Shown here: positions 1-11,454 of the stretch, one piece after another
How positions within the stretch are numbered: the stretch's first letter is position 1
How the letters are laid out: each line of letters begins with the position of its first letter
Source of the DNA: Dongia sedimenti
GTDB lineage: Bacteria > Pseudomonadota > Alphaproteobacteria > Dongiales > Dongiaceae
Length of the DNA: 64,000 nt
Assembly (NCBI GenBank): GCA_030715195.1
Contig: JAUYVI010000002.1
Span: 558,001 to 622,000 of the forward strand
Direction: 5' to 3'
Made by a program: the position numbers and the translations under genes
The notes under the pieces: model-generated
The model's input: only the letters and a program-made list of their open reading frames with translations
Databases searched by the model: none
Told to the model about the DNA's origin: nothing

Positions 1-88
1 CATACTTAACGCCTGCCAAGAAGACCGGGTGAACCGGCGTTCGGCGGTTCGGCAATCGGCGCCGCCGCGATCATGAGGGAGGTTACCA

Positions 89-559
89 ATGCCCACCGTA
101 ACGATGACGGTGAACGGAAAAGCCGTCACCGGTGAGGTCGAGGGCCGCACGCTGCTCGTCCATTTCCTGCGTGACAAGCTCCACCTGACCGGGACCCATG
201 TGGGCTGCGACACCGCCCAATGCGGCGCCTGCACGGTTCACTTGAACGGCAAGGCGATCAAGTCCTGCAACATGCTGGCGCTGCAAGCCGAAGGCGCTGA
301 GATCACCACGATCGAAGGCTTGGCCCAGAACGGCACCCTGCATCCGATGCAGGAAGCCTTCCGCGACAATCACGGACTGCAATGCGGGTTCTGCACCCCG
401 GGCATGGTGATGGCCGCCGTCTCGCTGGTGAAGGGCAAGTCCAATCTCAGCGACGACGAGATCCGCCATGGGCTCGACGGCAACATCTGCCGCTGCACGG
501 GCTATCACAACATCGTCAAGGCCGTGAAGGCCGGTGCCCAAGCCATGGGAGGGAAGTGA
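89..559 (+). CDS. coxS: Carbon monoxide dehydrogenase-like small subunit, [2Fe-2S] protein
   Basis: Small subunit of a molybdenum hydroxylase of the CODH/xanthine oxidase family; it carries electrons between the molybdenum subunit and the FAD subunit. The 156-residue protein has the two expected cluster sites: a plant-ferredoxin-type site (C40, C45, C48, C60) and a second all-helical site (C99, C102, C134, C136, in the CGFCTPG and CRCTGYH contexts). Length is normal for the family. A strong ribosome site (GAGGGAGG at 74-81) fixes the ATG at 89. It is followed one base after its stop by the large subunit and then the medium subunit. This S-L-M order is typical of form II enzymes. The true substrate is not certain, because many form II enzymes are not proven CO oxidisers. 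Confidence 0.95.
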   Translation: MPTVTMTVNGKAVTGEVEGRTLLVHFLRDKLHLTGTHVGCDTAQCGACTVHLNGKAIKSCNMLALQAEGAEITTIEGLAQNGTLHPMQEAFRDNHGLQCGFCTPGMVMAAVSLVKGKSNLSDDEIRHGLDGNICRCTGYHNIVKAVKAGAQAMGGK

Positions 560-560
560 T

Positions 561-2945
561 ATGCCTGAAGGAACCGGATCCGCCACCGGCATCGGCGCCT
601 CGGTCAAGCGCAAGGAAGACTTCCGCTTTCTGACCGGCCGCGGCACCTATACCGACGACATCAACCGCCCGGGCCAGACCTATGCCTATATCCTCCGCTC
701 GCCGCACGCTTCGGCGGACATCGTCAAGATCGACAGCGCCAAGGCCGCGAAGGCGCCCGGCGTGGTCGCGATCCTGACCGGCGCCGATTACGACAAGGGC
801 GGCCTGCCCTGCGGCTGGCAGATCCACAGCAAAGACGGCTCGCCGATGATCGAGCCGCCGCATTTCCCCTTGTGCAAGGACAAGGTGCGCCATGTCGGCG
901 ACCAGGTCGCCCTGATCATCGCCGAGACCTATGCCCAGGCCCGCGACGCCGCGGAGTTGATCGACGTCTCCTATAAGGAGACCAAGCCGATCGTCTCGCT
1001 CGCCGACGCCGACAAGCCCGGCGCGGCGCAGGTCTGGCCGGAAGCCAAGAACAACACCTGCTTCGACTGGCATATCGGCGACAAGGCGGCGGTCGATGCC
1101 GCTTTCGCCAAGGCGGCGCATGTCACCAAGATCGACATCGTCAACCAGCGCCTGATCCCCAACGCGATGGAGCCGCGGGCGGCGATCGGCGACTTCGATC
1201 GCGCGACCGGCGAGTTCACGCTCTACACCACCAGCCAGAACCCGCATGTCATCCGGCTGCTGATGGGCGCCTTCGTGCTGCAAATTCCGGAATCCAAGCT
1301 CCGCGTCGTGGCGCCGGATGTCGGCGGCGGCTTCGGCTCGAAGATCTTCCACTACGCGGAAGAGGCGCTGGTGACCTGGGCGGCCGGCAAGGTCGAGCGT
1401 CCGGTCAAATGGACCTCCGACCGCAGCGAGGCCTTCCTCACCGATGCCCATGGCCGCGACCAGATCAACCACGCGGAACTCGCCATGGACAAGGACGGCA
1501 AGTTCCTGGCCCTGCGCGTGAACACCAAGGCGAATATGGGCGCCTATCTCTCCACCTTCGCGCCCTGCGTGCCGACTTATCTCTCCGCGACCCTGCTGGC
1601 GGGCGTCTATTCGACGCCGGCGATCTACGCCGAGGTGAAGGCGATCTTCACCAACACCGCGGTGGTCGACGCCTATCGCGGCGCCGGCCGGCCGGAAACC
1701 ACCTATCTGCTGGAGCGGCTGGTCGAGAAGGCGGCGCGTGAAACCGGCATCGACCGGGTCGAAATCCGCCGCAAGAACTTCATCCCGGTGGATGCCTTCC
1801 CCTACCAGACGCCGGTCGCCCTGCAATATGACAGCGGCGACTATTTCTCGACGCTCGACATGGCGTTGAAGACGGCGGACTGGGCCGGCATCGACAAGCG
1901 CAAAGCGGATTCCAAGGCCAAGGGCAAGCTCCGGGGCATCGGCATCTCCACCTATCTCGAGGCCTGCGGCATCGCCCCCTCGGCGGTGGTCGGCAGCCTC
2001 GGCGCCAGAGCCGGGCTCTACGAGACCGGCCAGATCCGCGTGCATCCGACCGGATCGGTCACGGTCTTCACCGGCACGCACAGCCACGGCCAGGGTCACG
2101 AGACGACCTTTGCCCAGCTGGTCTCCGACGGGCTCGGCATTCCGATCGAGAATGTCGAGGTCTCCCACGGCGACACCAACAAGATCCCGTTCGGCATGGG
2201 CACCTACGGCTCGCGTTCGCTCGCGGTCGGCGGCTCGGCGATCGTGAAGGCGATGGACAAGATCATCACCAAGTCCAAGCGCATCGCCGCCCATCTGATG
2301 GAGGCCTCGGTGGCCGACGTCGAGTTCAAGAACGGCGTCTTCACCGTGGTCGGCACCGACAAGTCGGTGCCGTTCGGCACCGTGGCGCTGACCGCCTATG
2401 TGCCGCACAACTATCCGATCACCGAGCTCGAGCCCGGCCTGGAAGAGACCGCGTTCTACGATCCGCTGAACTTCACCTTCCCCGGCGGCTGCCATATCTG
2501 CGAAGTGGAGGTCGATCCCGACACCGGCACGGTCGAGGTGCTGAAATTCACCGCGGTCGATGATATCGGCCGGGTGATCAACCCGATGATCGCCGAAGGC
2601 CAGATCCATGGCGGCGTCGCCCAAGGCATCGGCCAGGCGTTGCTCGAGGCGGCGGCCTATGACGAGGAGAGCGGTCAGCTGCTGACCGGCTCCTACATGG
2701 ACTATACGATGCCGCGGGCCGACAACATCCCGAACATCACGGTCGGCAACCATGTGACGCTCTGCACCCACAACCCGCTCGGCGCCAAGGGCGTCGGCGA
2801 GGTGGGCGCCATCGGCTCGCCGCCGGCGGTGATCAACGCCGTGCTCGACGCCCTGCTGCCTTTGGGCGTCAAGGACATCACCATGCCGGCCTCGCCGCAC
2901 CGTGTGTGGCAGGCCATCCAGACCGCGAAGAAAGCGGCGGAATAA
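561..2945 (+). CDS. coxL: CODH-like molybdenum hydroxylase large subunit, form II
   Basis: Catalytic molybdopterin-binding subunit. I place the start at ATG 561, preceded by GGGAGGG and one base after the coxS stop, rather than at an in-frame GTG 27 bases earlier inside coxS; the product is then 794 residues. The active-site loop reads AYRGAGR at about residues 371-377. This is the form II signature, not the AYXCSFR loop of bona fide aerobic CODH (form I). The C-terminal GVGEVG motif carries the conserved catalytic glutamate of xanthine oxidase-family enzymes. Form II members occur widely in alphaproteobacteria and their physiological substrate is often unknown, so I call it CODH-like. The accessory genes likely needed for its cofactor lie at 33394-38796. 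Confidence 0.93.
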   Translation: MPEGTGSATGIGASVKRKEDFRFLTGRGTYTDDINRPGQTYAYILRSPHASADIVKIDSAKAAKAPGVVAILTGADYDKGGLPCGWQIHSKDGSPMIEPPHFPLCKDKVRHVGDQVALIIAETYAQARDAAELIDVSYKETKPIVSLADADKPGAAQVWPEAKNNTCFDWHIGDKAAVDAAFAKAAHVTKIDIVNQRLIPNAMEPRAAIGDFDRATGEFTLYTTSQNPHVIRLLMGAFVLQIPESKLRVVAPDVGGGFGSKIFHYAEEALVTWAAGKVERPVKWTSDRSEAFLTDAHGRDQINHAELAMDKDGKFLALRVNTKANMGAYLSTFAPCVPTYLSATLLAGVYSTPAIYAEVKAIFTNTAVVDAYRGAGRPETTYLLERLVEKAARETGIDRVEIRRKNFIPVDAFPYQTPVALQYDSGDYFSTLDMALKTADWAGIDKRKADSKAKGKLRGIGISTYLEACGIAPSAVVGSLGARAGLYETGQIRVHPTGSVTVFTGTHSHGQGHETTFAQLVSDGLGIPIENVEVSHGDTNKIPFGMGTYGSRSLAVGGSAIVKAMDKIITKSKRIAAHLMEASVADVEFKNGVFTVVGTDKSVPFGTVALTAYVPHNYPITELEPGLEETAFYDPLNFTFPGGCHICEVEVDPDTGTVEVLKFTAVDDIGRVINPMIAEGQIHGGVAQGIGQALLEAAAYDEESGQLLTGSYMDYTMPRADNIPNITVGNHVTLCTHNPLGAKGVGEVGAIGSPPAVINAVLDALLPLGVKDITMPASPHRVWQAIQTAKKAAE

Positions 2946-2957
2946 GGGGGACGCATC

Positions 2958-3752
2958 ATGCACAACTTCGCATTCCACCGCCCGACTTCGGTCGCCGACG
3001 CCGCCAAGGCGATCGGCGCCGCTTCCGACGGCAAGTTCGTCGCCGGCGGGCAGACCCTGCTCCCGACCTTGCGCCAGCGTCTGGCCGAACCGTCGGACAT
3101 GATCGACCTCTCCGCGATCGCCGAGCTGAAAGGCATCAAGGTCGAGGGCGACGGCATCACCATCGGCGCGGCGACCACCCACACCGAGGTCGCCAATTCC
3201 GCCGATGTGAAGAAGACCATCCCCGCCCTCGCCCATCTGGCCTCGCTGATCGGCGATCACCAGGTGCGGCAGCGCGGCACCATCGGCGGCTCGATCGCCA
3301 ACAACGATCCGGCCGCGGACTATCCGGCGGCCGTGCTCGGCCTCGGTGCCACGATCAGGACCAACAAGCGCGAGATCAAGGCCGACGACTTCTTCAAGGG
3401 CATGTTCGAGACCGACCTCGCGGAAGGCGAGATCATCACTGCGGTCCACTTCCCGAAGCCGGAGAAGGCCGGCTACGAGAAGTTCCGCCAGCCGGCCTCG
3501 CGCTTCGCCTTGGTCGGCGTCTTCGTGGCGAAGACCGGCGGCGGCATCCGCGTCGCCGTCACCGGCGCCGGCCCCGGCGTCTTCCGCTCGAAAGAGCTGG
3601 AAGCGGCACTCGGCGGCAACTTCACCGCCGATGCCGCGAAGGGTGTGAAGATCAGCGCCAACGGCCTCAACGGCGACCTCCACGGCTCGCCGGAATACCG
3701 CGCCTCGCTGGTCTCGACACTCGCGGCAAGGGCAACCGCCGCCGCCAGCTAA
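2958..3752 (+). CDS. coxM: CODH-like medium subunit, FAD-binding
   Basis: FAD-binding subunit that passes electrons from the Fe-S subunit to the quinone pool or another acceptor. The 264-residue protein opens with the family's N-terminal FAD-binding fold (FVAGGQTLLPT near residue 32) and has the second flavin segment GTIGGSIANNDPAADYPA near residue 110, matching PF00941. The C-terminal CO_deh_flav_C region follows (about 160-260). It starts 12 bases after the coxL stop behind a GGGGG ribosome site and ends just before a strong terminator, so coxSLM is a complete three-gene unit. No accessory gene follows here. Confidence 0.93.
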   Translation: MHNFAFHRPTSVADAAKAIGAASDGKFVAGGQTLLPTLRQRLAEPSDMIDLSAIAELKGIKVEGDGITIGAATTHTEVANSADVKKTIPALAHLASLIGDHQVRQRGTIGGSIANNDPAADYPAAVLGLGATIRTNKREIKADDFFKGMFETDLAEGEIITAVHFPKPEKAGYEKFRQPASRFALVGVFVAKTGGGIRVAVTGAGPGVFRSKELEAALGGNFTADAAKGVKISANGLNGDLHGSPEYRASLVSTLAARATAAAS

Positions 3753-3774
3753 CGAGAGTACCTGGGAGGAAGAA

Positions 3775-3811
3775 GAGCCGCCGGCCACAGCACCGGCGGC
3801 TCTTTCGTTTT
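3775..3811 (+). terminator. Rho-independent terminator of coxSLM
   Basis: A perfect 10-base-pair GC-rich stem (GAGCCGCCGG at 3775-3784 pairing with CCGGCGGCTC at 3793-3802, 8-base loop) is followed by a T-rich tail TTTCGTTTT. It lies between the coxM stop and the stop of the convergent gene at 3841. Confidence 0.9.
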
Positions 3812-3840
3812 GCACAACGGTAGACGGCCGGCCGCAGCGC

Positions 3841-6800
3841 TCACTTGGTCGCCCGGTTCGTCTTCCGCTCTTCGAGCGGCGCGGTGTCCTCGCCCTCGAA
3901 CAGGTTGCGGATGAACCCCGGCGCCAGCGCCGACCAGCCGTTGACGTCGATCTTCGGCTCGTTGAGGTCGCCGGAAATCTCGTAGGTCGCCGAGAACAGG
4001 CCTTCGCCCTTCCCGCCCTGCAGGAACTCGCCGATGATCGGGATGTTGCCGAGGATGCTGTTCAAGGCATAGGCCGGCACCAGCGCGCCCTTGAGCTCGA
4101 TCGTATTGGCATCCATGTCGATCGAGCCCTTGGAGGTCAGGCCGATCGAAGGGCCGGCGCTGCGGAAGTCGGTCACATCGACCTTGCCGCGGGTCTTGGC
4201 GAACTTGGCGCTGGCACCGGCGAACAGAAAGCCCTCGCCGGTCAGGGAATCGACCAGCCCGGTCAGGGTGGCGACCGAGAGGAACCGCACGGCAAACGGC
4301 GTGTGCAGCAGGCGGAACGAGGTCATCTTCATCTGGCCCTTCATCGGCCGATGCGGCTCGTCGTCCTTGACGGTGCCGGTGATGTCGAGCTTCCCGCCCT
4401 TGATCGAGTCATAGATTCCGAGCGTCTTGAAAGCACCGCCGCCGTCATCGGTCTCCACCTTGAGACGATGCAAGCCGGAATCGGCGGGCGCATAGGAGAA
4501 CACGATCGGCTGGCCGCTGGGCAGCCTGCCGTTGAAGTAGATCTTGTCCCACCAGATCGGATCGTGCCGCAGGTCGAAGGTGATGTTGGTGAGCTCGTCG
4601 CCTTCGGAGAGTCGCACCTTCGCCAGCTGTCCGGCGATCGAATAGGGCTTTTGCGGCTTCTGCTCCTCGGCGTCGAGCTCGGCCGGCGTGACCGGCTGGT
4701 CCCGCTCCACCATCCAGGGCTCGACATCCATCGTGCCGCCGCCGACCGAGACATTGGTCGCATTGTTGGAGAAGTCGGCGACCAGGTCGGTGATCGAACT
4801 CTTCGCGAAATTGGCCTTCTTCAGCGCGAGCTTGCCGATGCTCTTGCCGTCAGGCGCGAAGGTGGCGCCGCCGGCGATCGAGAATCCGTCGCCGTCGATG
4901 CCGAGATCCGTGATATCGATCGGCTGGTCGCCGTTGAGATGCAGCTTCAGCGAGCCTTGCGCCGGCGTGCCGGCGGGCTTGCGCCATTTCAGGAAGTCCA
5001 TCGCCAGCACGGCGTCCTTGAGGTCGAAGCTGGTTTCGAGCGTCCCGCGGCCGTCGTCGCGGCGGCTGAATTTCAGCGCGACGTCGCTCGGCCCATCGAC
5101 CCAAGGGCGGAAGTCATAGCCGACCAAGGCACGGCTGCCGGTCGAGGTCCGGCCCTTCGCCTCAAAGCTTTCGCGCACGTCGACCTTGTCGCCGAATGCC
5201 TGCCGCCACTGGATGTTGAGATCCGCGCCGGCATAGGTGACCGGCCCGCTCACCACCATGCCGTTCTGGTCGAGCTTCAAGTCGAGCGTGCCGTCGGTGA
5301 CGTCCTGGCCGAAGCGGATGCGCTTCAAGGCGACGTGCTGGACCTGCGCATCGACCGCGATCTTGACCCGGGCGAAGGTCAGCGACTTCTCGGCCGGGAA
5401 GTCGAAGTCGATCGAAGCCTGGGCTTCGCCGCCCGCTTCCTCCGGCTTCAGGCCCAGCTTCGAGGCATAGCCGAGCCTGGGGTGGTCCAGCAGCTTCAGG
5501 GCGTCGCTCAGCGACGAAGCGACGTCGCCGCCCACCTTGATGAACTGGTCCTCGACGTTGAGGCCGGTGATGTGCAGAGCGCCTTTCTGCAGCTTGATAT
5601 CGCCGACCCGGCCCCCGGTGATGACGGCGTCGAAGGAATCCGCATCGAAGGTCGCGGTGGCCGTGCCATCGGTAATCGGCGGCATCGGCCGCAGATAGTG
5701 GACCGTCAACCCGGTGGTCGCCATCTCGCCCTTCACAGTCTCGACCTTGGCCGGGCCGCCGGCCTCGCTCGGCAGCCGGATGGCGAAATCCGCCTTCACC
5801 TGCTCGACCATGCCTTCCGGAATGTTCGGCACCAGCCATTCCCGCGTGTTCTGCGCGGCGCCATCCGGCCAATAGCGGTCCATCCAGCTCGCCGGATACT
5901 TCTCGGCCTTCAAAGAGAGCTTCAGCAATGGCGCGCCGCCGTCTGAGGCCGCACCCGCCAGTGCTCCGTCGATATCGGCGCTGGCTTCAATGGTGGGCCC
6001 GCCGATATCGAGCGAGAGTTTCTCGAGGTGAAACAGGTCCTTGTTGAAATCGATCCGGCCCGTCGCCTGCATCAGCTTCAGCGCCACCGGCTCTTTGATC
6101 CGCCCCGGCAGATTGAGCGTGCCGTTGGCGGTGTTGACTTGGAAATCGATCGGCCCCGGCAGGCCGCCGAGCGGCCCCTGGGTGCTGATGCGACCGCTCA
6201 ACACCACGTCGGAGTTGGAGAGCTCCGCGAGCTTGGGCTCGATCAGCCCGAGCGCGCCGAGCTCGAGGCCTTGAAACGCCGCCTCGACCTGCATGGTGCT
6301 GGCCTGGGGGTCGATGACGATGCTGGCGGTGGCGAGCGCGGGCGCACCGAATTGCGGCAGATCGGCGCTCAGATTCCCGCCCAGCGTCGCATCGGCCTTG
6401 CGGGAGATCTCGAAATTGACGTGCTGGCCTTCCCAGACCATGCCGGCACGATGGTCGTCGATCGCGACCTTTCCGTCGATGATCGAGATCGAGCGGAGGT
6501 ATCCGGCGGCCTTGTTCGGATCGCTGTCATCCAGCAGCTCTTCGAGCACCTCGGCCGCGCTCGGCGTCGCGGCGGCATCGGTCCCTGTGGCGCTCCCCGA
6601 GGCATCTTGTTCCAGCTTTTGCGCACCGAACATCAGCACGCCGTCCGAGCGCCGGCGCAGCGTCAGATCGGGCGACAGGATCTCGACCTTCGAGGGCGCG
6701 ATCAGCCCGTGCAGCATGGCGCGTGCGCTCAGGGTCAGCGAGACCTGCGGCAGGACGGCGAGATCGCTGTCGCGGCGGCCCTTCACGTGCAGATTGATGG

Positions 6801-7044
6801 CGCGCAGGTCCAGTCCGCGCGGCCAGCCGGCCCAGGTCAGGACCGTGTCCTCAATCTCCACCCGGAAATCGCGATTGGCCTCGGCGATCGAGCGCTCCAC
6901 ATAGGGCGCCAGGAACGCCATGTGGATCGGGCCCTCATAGATAAGGCGCCAGGCCAGGAACCCGACCAGCAGGGCAATGCCCGCCAGCAGCGCACCCAAC
7001 ACTTCCAGGGCGATCTTGGTGGTGCGCCGGATCAATGCCGCCAA
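3841..7044 (-). CDS. AsmA/YhdP-like protein (DUF3971 and AsmA-like C-terminal domains)
   Basis: A 1067-residue envelope protein. An N-terminal membrane anchor (about residues 10-32, hydrophobic IALEVLGALLAGIALLVGF) is followed by a long, repetitive beta-rich periplasmic region of the type found in YhdP/TamB/AsmA-family proteins. Its start (LTWAGWPRGLDLRAINLHVKG) resembles DUF3971, and the C-terminal third resembles the AsmA-like domain of YhdP. Family members are thought to form hydrophobic-groove bridges that move phospholipid to the outer membrane; that role is inferred here. The frame opens at a TTG (7044) with AAGGA close by; a second TTG nine bases downstream is equally possible. It is divergent from glnE and converges on coxM. 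A second protein of this general kind (ydbH) is at 30182. Confidence 0.82.
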   Translation of the reverse strand: MAALIRRTTKIALEVLGALLAGIALLVGFLAWRLIYEGPIHMAFLAPYVERSIAEANRDFRVEIEDTVLTWAGWPRGLDLRAINLHVKGRRDSDLAVLPQVSLTLSARAMLHGLIAPSKVEILSPDLTLRRRSDGVLMFGAQKLEQDASGSATGTDAAATPSAAEVLEELLDDSDPNKAAGYLRSISIIDGKVAIDDHRAGMVWEGQHVNFEISRKADATLGGNLSADLPQFGAPALATASIVIDPQASTMQVEAAFQGLELGALGLIEPKLAELSNSDVVLSGRISTQGPLGGLPGPIDFQVNTANGTLNLPGRIKEPVALKLMQATGRIDFNKDLFHLEKLSLDIGGPTIEASADIDGALAGAASDGGAPLLKLSLKAEKYPASWMDRYWPDGAAQNTREWLVPNIPEGMVEQVKADFAIRLPSEAGGPAKVETVKGEMATTGLTVHYLRPMPPITDGTATATFDADSFDAVITGGRVGDIKLQKGALHITGLNVEDQFIKVGGDVASSLSDALKLLDHPRLGYASKLGLKPEEAGGEAQASIDFDFPAEKSLTFARVKIAVDAQVQHVALKRIRFGQDVTDGTLDLKLDQNGMVVSGPVTYAGADLNIQWRQAFGDKVDVRESFEAKGRTSTGSRALVGYDFRPWVDGPSDVALKFSRRDDGRGTLETSFDLKDAVLAMDFLKWRKPAGTPAQGSLKLHLNGDQPIDITDLGIDGDGFSIAGGATFAPDGKSIGKLALKKANFAKSSITDLVADFSNNATNVSVGGGTMDVEPWMVERDQPVTPAELDAEEQKPQKPYSIAGQLAKVRLSEGDELTNITFDLRHDPIWWDKIYFNGRLPSGQPIVFSYAPADSGLHRLKVETDDGGGAFKTLGIYDSIKGGKLDITGTVKDDEPHRPMKGQMKMTSFRLLHTPFAVRFLSVATLTGLVDSLTGEGFLFAGASAKFAKTRGKVDVTDFRSAGPSIGLTSKGSIDMDANTIELKGALVPAYALNSILGNIPIIGEFLQGGKGEGLFSATYEISGDLNEPKIDVNGWSALAPGFIRNLFEGEDTAPLEERKTNRATK

Positions 7045-7149
7045 ATCCTTGCTGTGCAGATGGCGGCTTGGCGGAACGCTTGACCGCCCGCAACGGCTCC
7101 ATCAGTCTCGGCGTCAACCGCAATCCGGACCGATCCGAACCGCCTATTC

Positions 7150-10109
7150 ATGCCAACCCTATTGAGCCTGCTGGCCGGCCGGCCCCTGCCGGAACCCGGC
7201 GACACGAGCCAGGCCGAGCTCCACCTGTCGCAATGCGCGGAGTCCGAGCTCGCCGAAATTGCCGCGGATGCGACCGGGCTTCGCCTGCTGAAATCGGTAT
7301 TCGGCAACAGCCCCTTCCTCGCCAGATGCCTGCTGCGAGACCCGGCCTTTGCCCGGCAGCTTGCCTTTTCGGATCCCGAGTCGCTGTTTAGCACATTGAT
7401 TCAGGAACTGCACCCCAAGGCGCTGATCGATTTGGATGAATCGGCCCTGATGCAGCGCCTGAGGATCGCCCGCCGCCGCGCCGCCCTGCTGATCGCGCTC
7501 TGCGATATCGGCGGCCTCTGGCCGCTGGAGCGGCTGACCGGCGCCTTGAGCCGCTTTGCCGATGCCGCGGTGCGCGTGACCGTTTCACATCTGCTTTACC
7601 GCTGCGGAACCGGCGGTGAGCTGGAATTGCCCGATCCGAGCGATCCGCAGCGCGACAGCGGCTTCTTCGTGCTGGCCTTGGGGAAGCTCGGCGCCTACGA
7701 GCTCAATTATTCGAGCGATATCGACCTCATCCTGCTCTACGACCAGGCCAAGGTCCGCTACGTGGGCCGGCGCAGCGCCCAGGAGTGCTTCGTCCGCCTG
7801 GCGCGCAATCTCGTGCGCATCCTGCAGGATGCCACGCCGGATGGCTATGTCTGCCGCGTCGACCTGAGGCTCCGGCCCGATCCCGCCTCGACGCCGCTGG
7901 TCATGTCGGCACTCGCCGCCGAAACCTATTACGAGGGCATGGGTCAGAACTGGGAACGCGCCGCGATGATCAAGGCGCGCGTTTCCGCCGGCGATGAGAC
8001 CGCGGGCAAGCAATTCCTGCTCCAGCTTCGTCCGTTCGTCTGGCGCAAGCATCTCGACTTCTATGCCATCCAGGACATCCACTCGATCAAGCGTCAGATC
8101 CATGCGGTGAAGGGGTATCGCTCGGTCGCGGTCGCCGGCCACAACATCAAGCTGGGACGCGGCGGCATCCGCGAGATCGAGTTCTTCGCCCAGACCCAGC
8201 AATTGATCTGGGGCGGCCGCAATCCCGATCTCCGCACCCGCGCGACGCTCGATTCGCTGGAAGGCCTGGTCGCCTTCGGCCGCACCAGGCGCGATGTCGC
8301 CGACGATCTCGCCGCCGCCTATCGCCACCTCCGCCATGTCGAGCACCGGCTGCAGATGATGGAGGACCATCAGACCCAGACCCTGCCGCAGGCCGGGCCC
8401 GAGCTCGACCGCCTGGCGAAGTTCTGCGGGCACTCGGACACCAACGACTTCGAGATCACCTTGCTCGAACACATGGCGAAGGTCGAAGACCATTACGCCG
8501 AGTTGTTTGAGGAAGCGCCGGACCTCGGCGGTCCGAGCAACCTCGTCTTCACCGGCACCGAGGACGACCCGGGCACCGTGCAGTCGCTTCAGCAGATGGG
8601 CTTTCCCGACGGCAGCCTGGTTTCCGGCTTCGTGCGCGACTGGCATCGCGGCCGCTATCGCGCCACCCGAAGCGCCCGCGCCCGCGAGCTGCTGACCGAG
8701 TTGATGCCGCGCCTGCTGCAGGCGCTGGCCGGCACCGCCGACGCGGATCTCGCGATCCGCCGCTTCGACGATTTCCTGCAGGCGCTACCGGCCGGCGTGC
8801 AGATCTTCTCCCTGCTCTATTCCAATCCCGGCCTGCTCGATCTCGTTGCCGAGATCATGGGCGGCGCGCCGCTGCTGGCGGACCGCCTCAGCCGCCGCCC
8901 CGCCCTGCTGGAAAGCGTGCTCACCGCCGGCTTCTTCGAGCCGGTGCCGCAACGCCAAGCCTTGAAGGAGGACATCGAGCACCAGCTCGAACAGGCGCTC
9001 GACTTCGAGGAGGCGCTCGACGCCGTCCGGCGCTGGACCAAGGACCGCCAGTTCCAGATCGGCGTGCGCCTGCTGCGCGGCACCGCCGATGGCGAAGAGG
9101 CGGGCGCCGCCTTGAGCGACATCGCCGACATCGCGCTCGGCCAGCTCTTTCCGCGCGCGATCGCGGAGTTCGAACGGCAGCATGGGAAACTTCCCGGACG
9201 CGGTATGGCGCTGGTCGCCTTAGGCAAGCTCGGCAGCCGCGAGATGACGGTCACCTCCGATCTCGACCTCATCTTCATCTACGACATTCCGGCAGGCGTC
9301 GAGCACTGGGACACCGCGCTCTCCGACGGGCCGAAGCCCCTTGCGCCGATCCAGTATTACGCGCGCATCGCCCAGCGCTTCATCAACGCGATCTCGGCCA
9401 TGACCGGCGAAGGCGGGTTGTTCGAGGTCGATATGCGGCTGCGGCCGAGCGGCGCCTCCGGCCCCATCGCCAGCGGCTTGCAGCCCTTCGAGAAATACCA
9501 GACCGAAGAAGCCTGGACCTGGGAGCACATGGCGCTGACCCGCGCCCGGGCGATCTGCGGCGATCCGGGCCTGGTCGCTGATTGCGACGCCATGCTGAAG
9601 AGAATCCTCGCCGTGCCACGCGATGCCGGGAAGCTGGCCACCGACATCCTCGACATGCGTCGCCGGATGGCGCAGCAATATCGCATCGACAATCCCTGGG
9701 ACCTGAAGCATGTGCGCGGCGGCCAGGTCGATCTCGACTTCATCGCCCAGTATCTGCAGCTCCGCCACGCCCACGATCATCCGGAGATCCTGGCCCGCGA
9801 CAGCGGCCGGGTGCTGGAGCGCGCCCGGGACCTCGCGCTGCTCGACGACAACACGGCCGATCAATTGATCGCGATCGGCCGGCTGTGGCGGCAATTGCAG
9901 CAGATGATCCGGCTCCTGGTCGGCGAAAAGGTCGAGGAAGCAAGGCTCCGCGAGCCGACCCGCCGCCATCTGGCGCAAAGCGGCGGCGCCGACGATTTCG
10001 ACGCCCTCAAGGACCTGATCAAGCGGCGTGCGGCGGCGGTCCATGCCGCCTATCAGGCGATCATCGGACCCGAGACCCAGAAGACGACGACAGCAAAAGG
10101 AGATGCCAC

Positions 10110-10113
<4 letters not shown>
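7150..10113 (+). CDS. glnE: Bifunctional glutamine synthetase adenylyltransferase / adenylyl-removing enzyme
   Basis: Adds and removes AMP on glutamine synthetase in response to PII and glutamine, so it sets ammonia assimilation activity. The 987-residue protein has the two nucleotidyltransferase domains of the family. The N-terminal (deadenylylating) domain has LGKLGAYELNYSSDIDL, and the C-terminal (adenylylating) domain has LGKLGSREMTVTSDLDL; both carry the DxD metal-binding pair. Length is standard. The stop overlaps the next start (ATGA), coupling it to the bcp gene. Ammonium transport and urease genes lie just downstream on the opposite strand, giving a local nitrogen theme. Confidence 0.95.
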
Positions 10114-10573
<460 letters not shown>

Positions 10574-10577
<4 letters not shown>

Positions 10578-11356
10578 CGCTCCTCGGCTCCGCAGTCGAA
10601 GTCCTGTCGACAGCCGATCCCGCCGCCAAGGCGACCGCCAGCCACCGGGCGGCCGCGGCTTGGCGCGCGGGCGATCTGGCGATCGGCGCGGCGCCGCCTC
10701 CGCCGGACCGTCCGGCACGACCGGAGCGGCCGCTCCTGCTGGCGCCGAAGGAGATGCCGAAGCGCAAGGCCGGCGGCAATGCCGCGAAGCGCACCGCCCT
10801 GCTCCATGCCCTCGCGCATATCGAATTGAACGCGATCGATCTCGCCTGGGATCTGATCGCGCGCTTCGGCACGGAGCGCATGCCCCGCCCCTTCTTCGAC
10901 GACTGGGTCATGGTCGCCGACGAGGAGGCGCTGCATTTCGAGCTGCTCTCCGCGCGCCTGCAGGAACTTGGCGCCGCCTATGGCGATCTCCCCGCCCATG
11001 ACGGGTTGTGGGAAGCCGCGATCACGACGTCGCAGGATTTGCTCGCCCGCCTCGCCATCGTGCCTTTGGTGCTGGAGGCGCGCGGCCTCGACGTGACGCC
11101 GGCCACCGTCGCCGACATGCAGCGCGCCGGCGACGATGCGAGCGCGGCGCTGCTCGACCGGATCTATCGCGACGAGATCGGCCATGTCGCCGCCGGCATG
11201 CGCTGGTTCGAGCACTTTGCCCGTGGAGCCGGCGAAGATCCGCAGCTGCACTGGCAGGCCTTGCTGCGCCGGTATTTCCGTGGCGTGCTGAAGCCGCCAT
11301 TCAACGACACCGCCCGTGCCGCCGCCGGAATGCCGTCCACCTTCTATAGGCAATAG
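10574..11356 (+). CDS. DUF455 ferritin-like domain protein
   Basis: A 260-residue four-helix-bundle protein of the DUF455 family. Glutamate/histidine pairs suitable for a di-iron centre are visible (ALAHIELNAIDLAWD near residue 78; DEEALHFELL near 118; RDEIGHVAAGMRWFE near 200). The family is ferritin-like and its reaction is not established; in some annotations it is linked to tRNA hydroxylase-like (MiaE-like) folds. The start is TTG at 10574, overlapping the bcp stop (TTGA), with no better candidate in frame before the conserved region. It ends just before a strong hairpin shared with the convergent amt gene. Confidence 0.85.
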
Positions 11357-11358
11357 AA

Positions 11359-11388
11359 AACCCGGCTGCGGGGTCTTGCAGCCGGGTT
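11359..11388 (-). terminator. Terminator between DUF455 gene and amt
   Basis: An 11-base-pair perfect stem (AACCCGGCTGC at 11359-11369 with GCAGCCGGGTT at 11378-11388). Read on the minus strand it ends in TTTTCTATT, so it mainly terminates amt transcripts. Read on the plus strand it lacks a T tract and would be weaker. Confidence 0.85.
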
Positions 11389-11454
11389 CTCCGGATTGGT
11401 CCGGCGCCGCGGGCCGTCTGGGAGAGCGGTCCGCGGCGCCGGTCGTCGCGCCTC

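Noticed and set aside
1-88. Search for a molybdenum-cofactor riboswitch or a sigma-54 promoter before coxS
   Set aside because: Only 88 bases are available and no such motif is visible; the true promoter may lie outside the window.
516-3815. Minus-strand open frame of 1099 codons opposite coxSLM
   Set aside because: It mirrors the codon bias of the real plus-strand genes, has Arg/Asp/Gly-rich composition without any domain, and coxSLM are certain.
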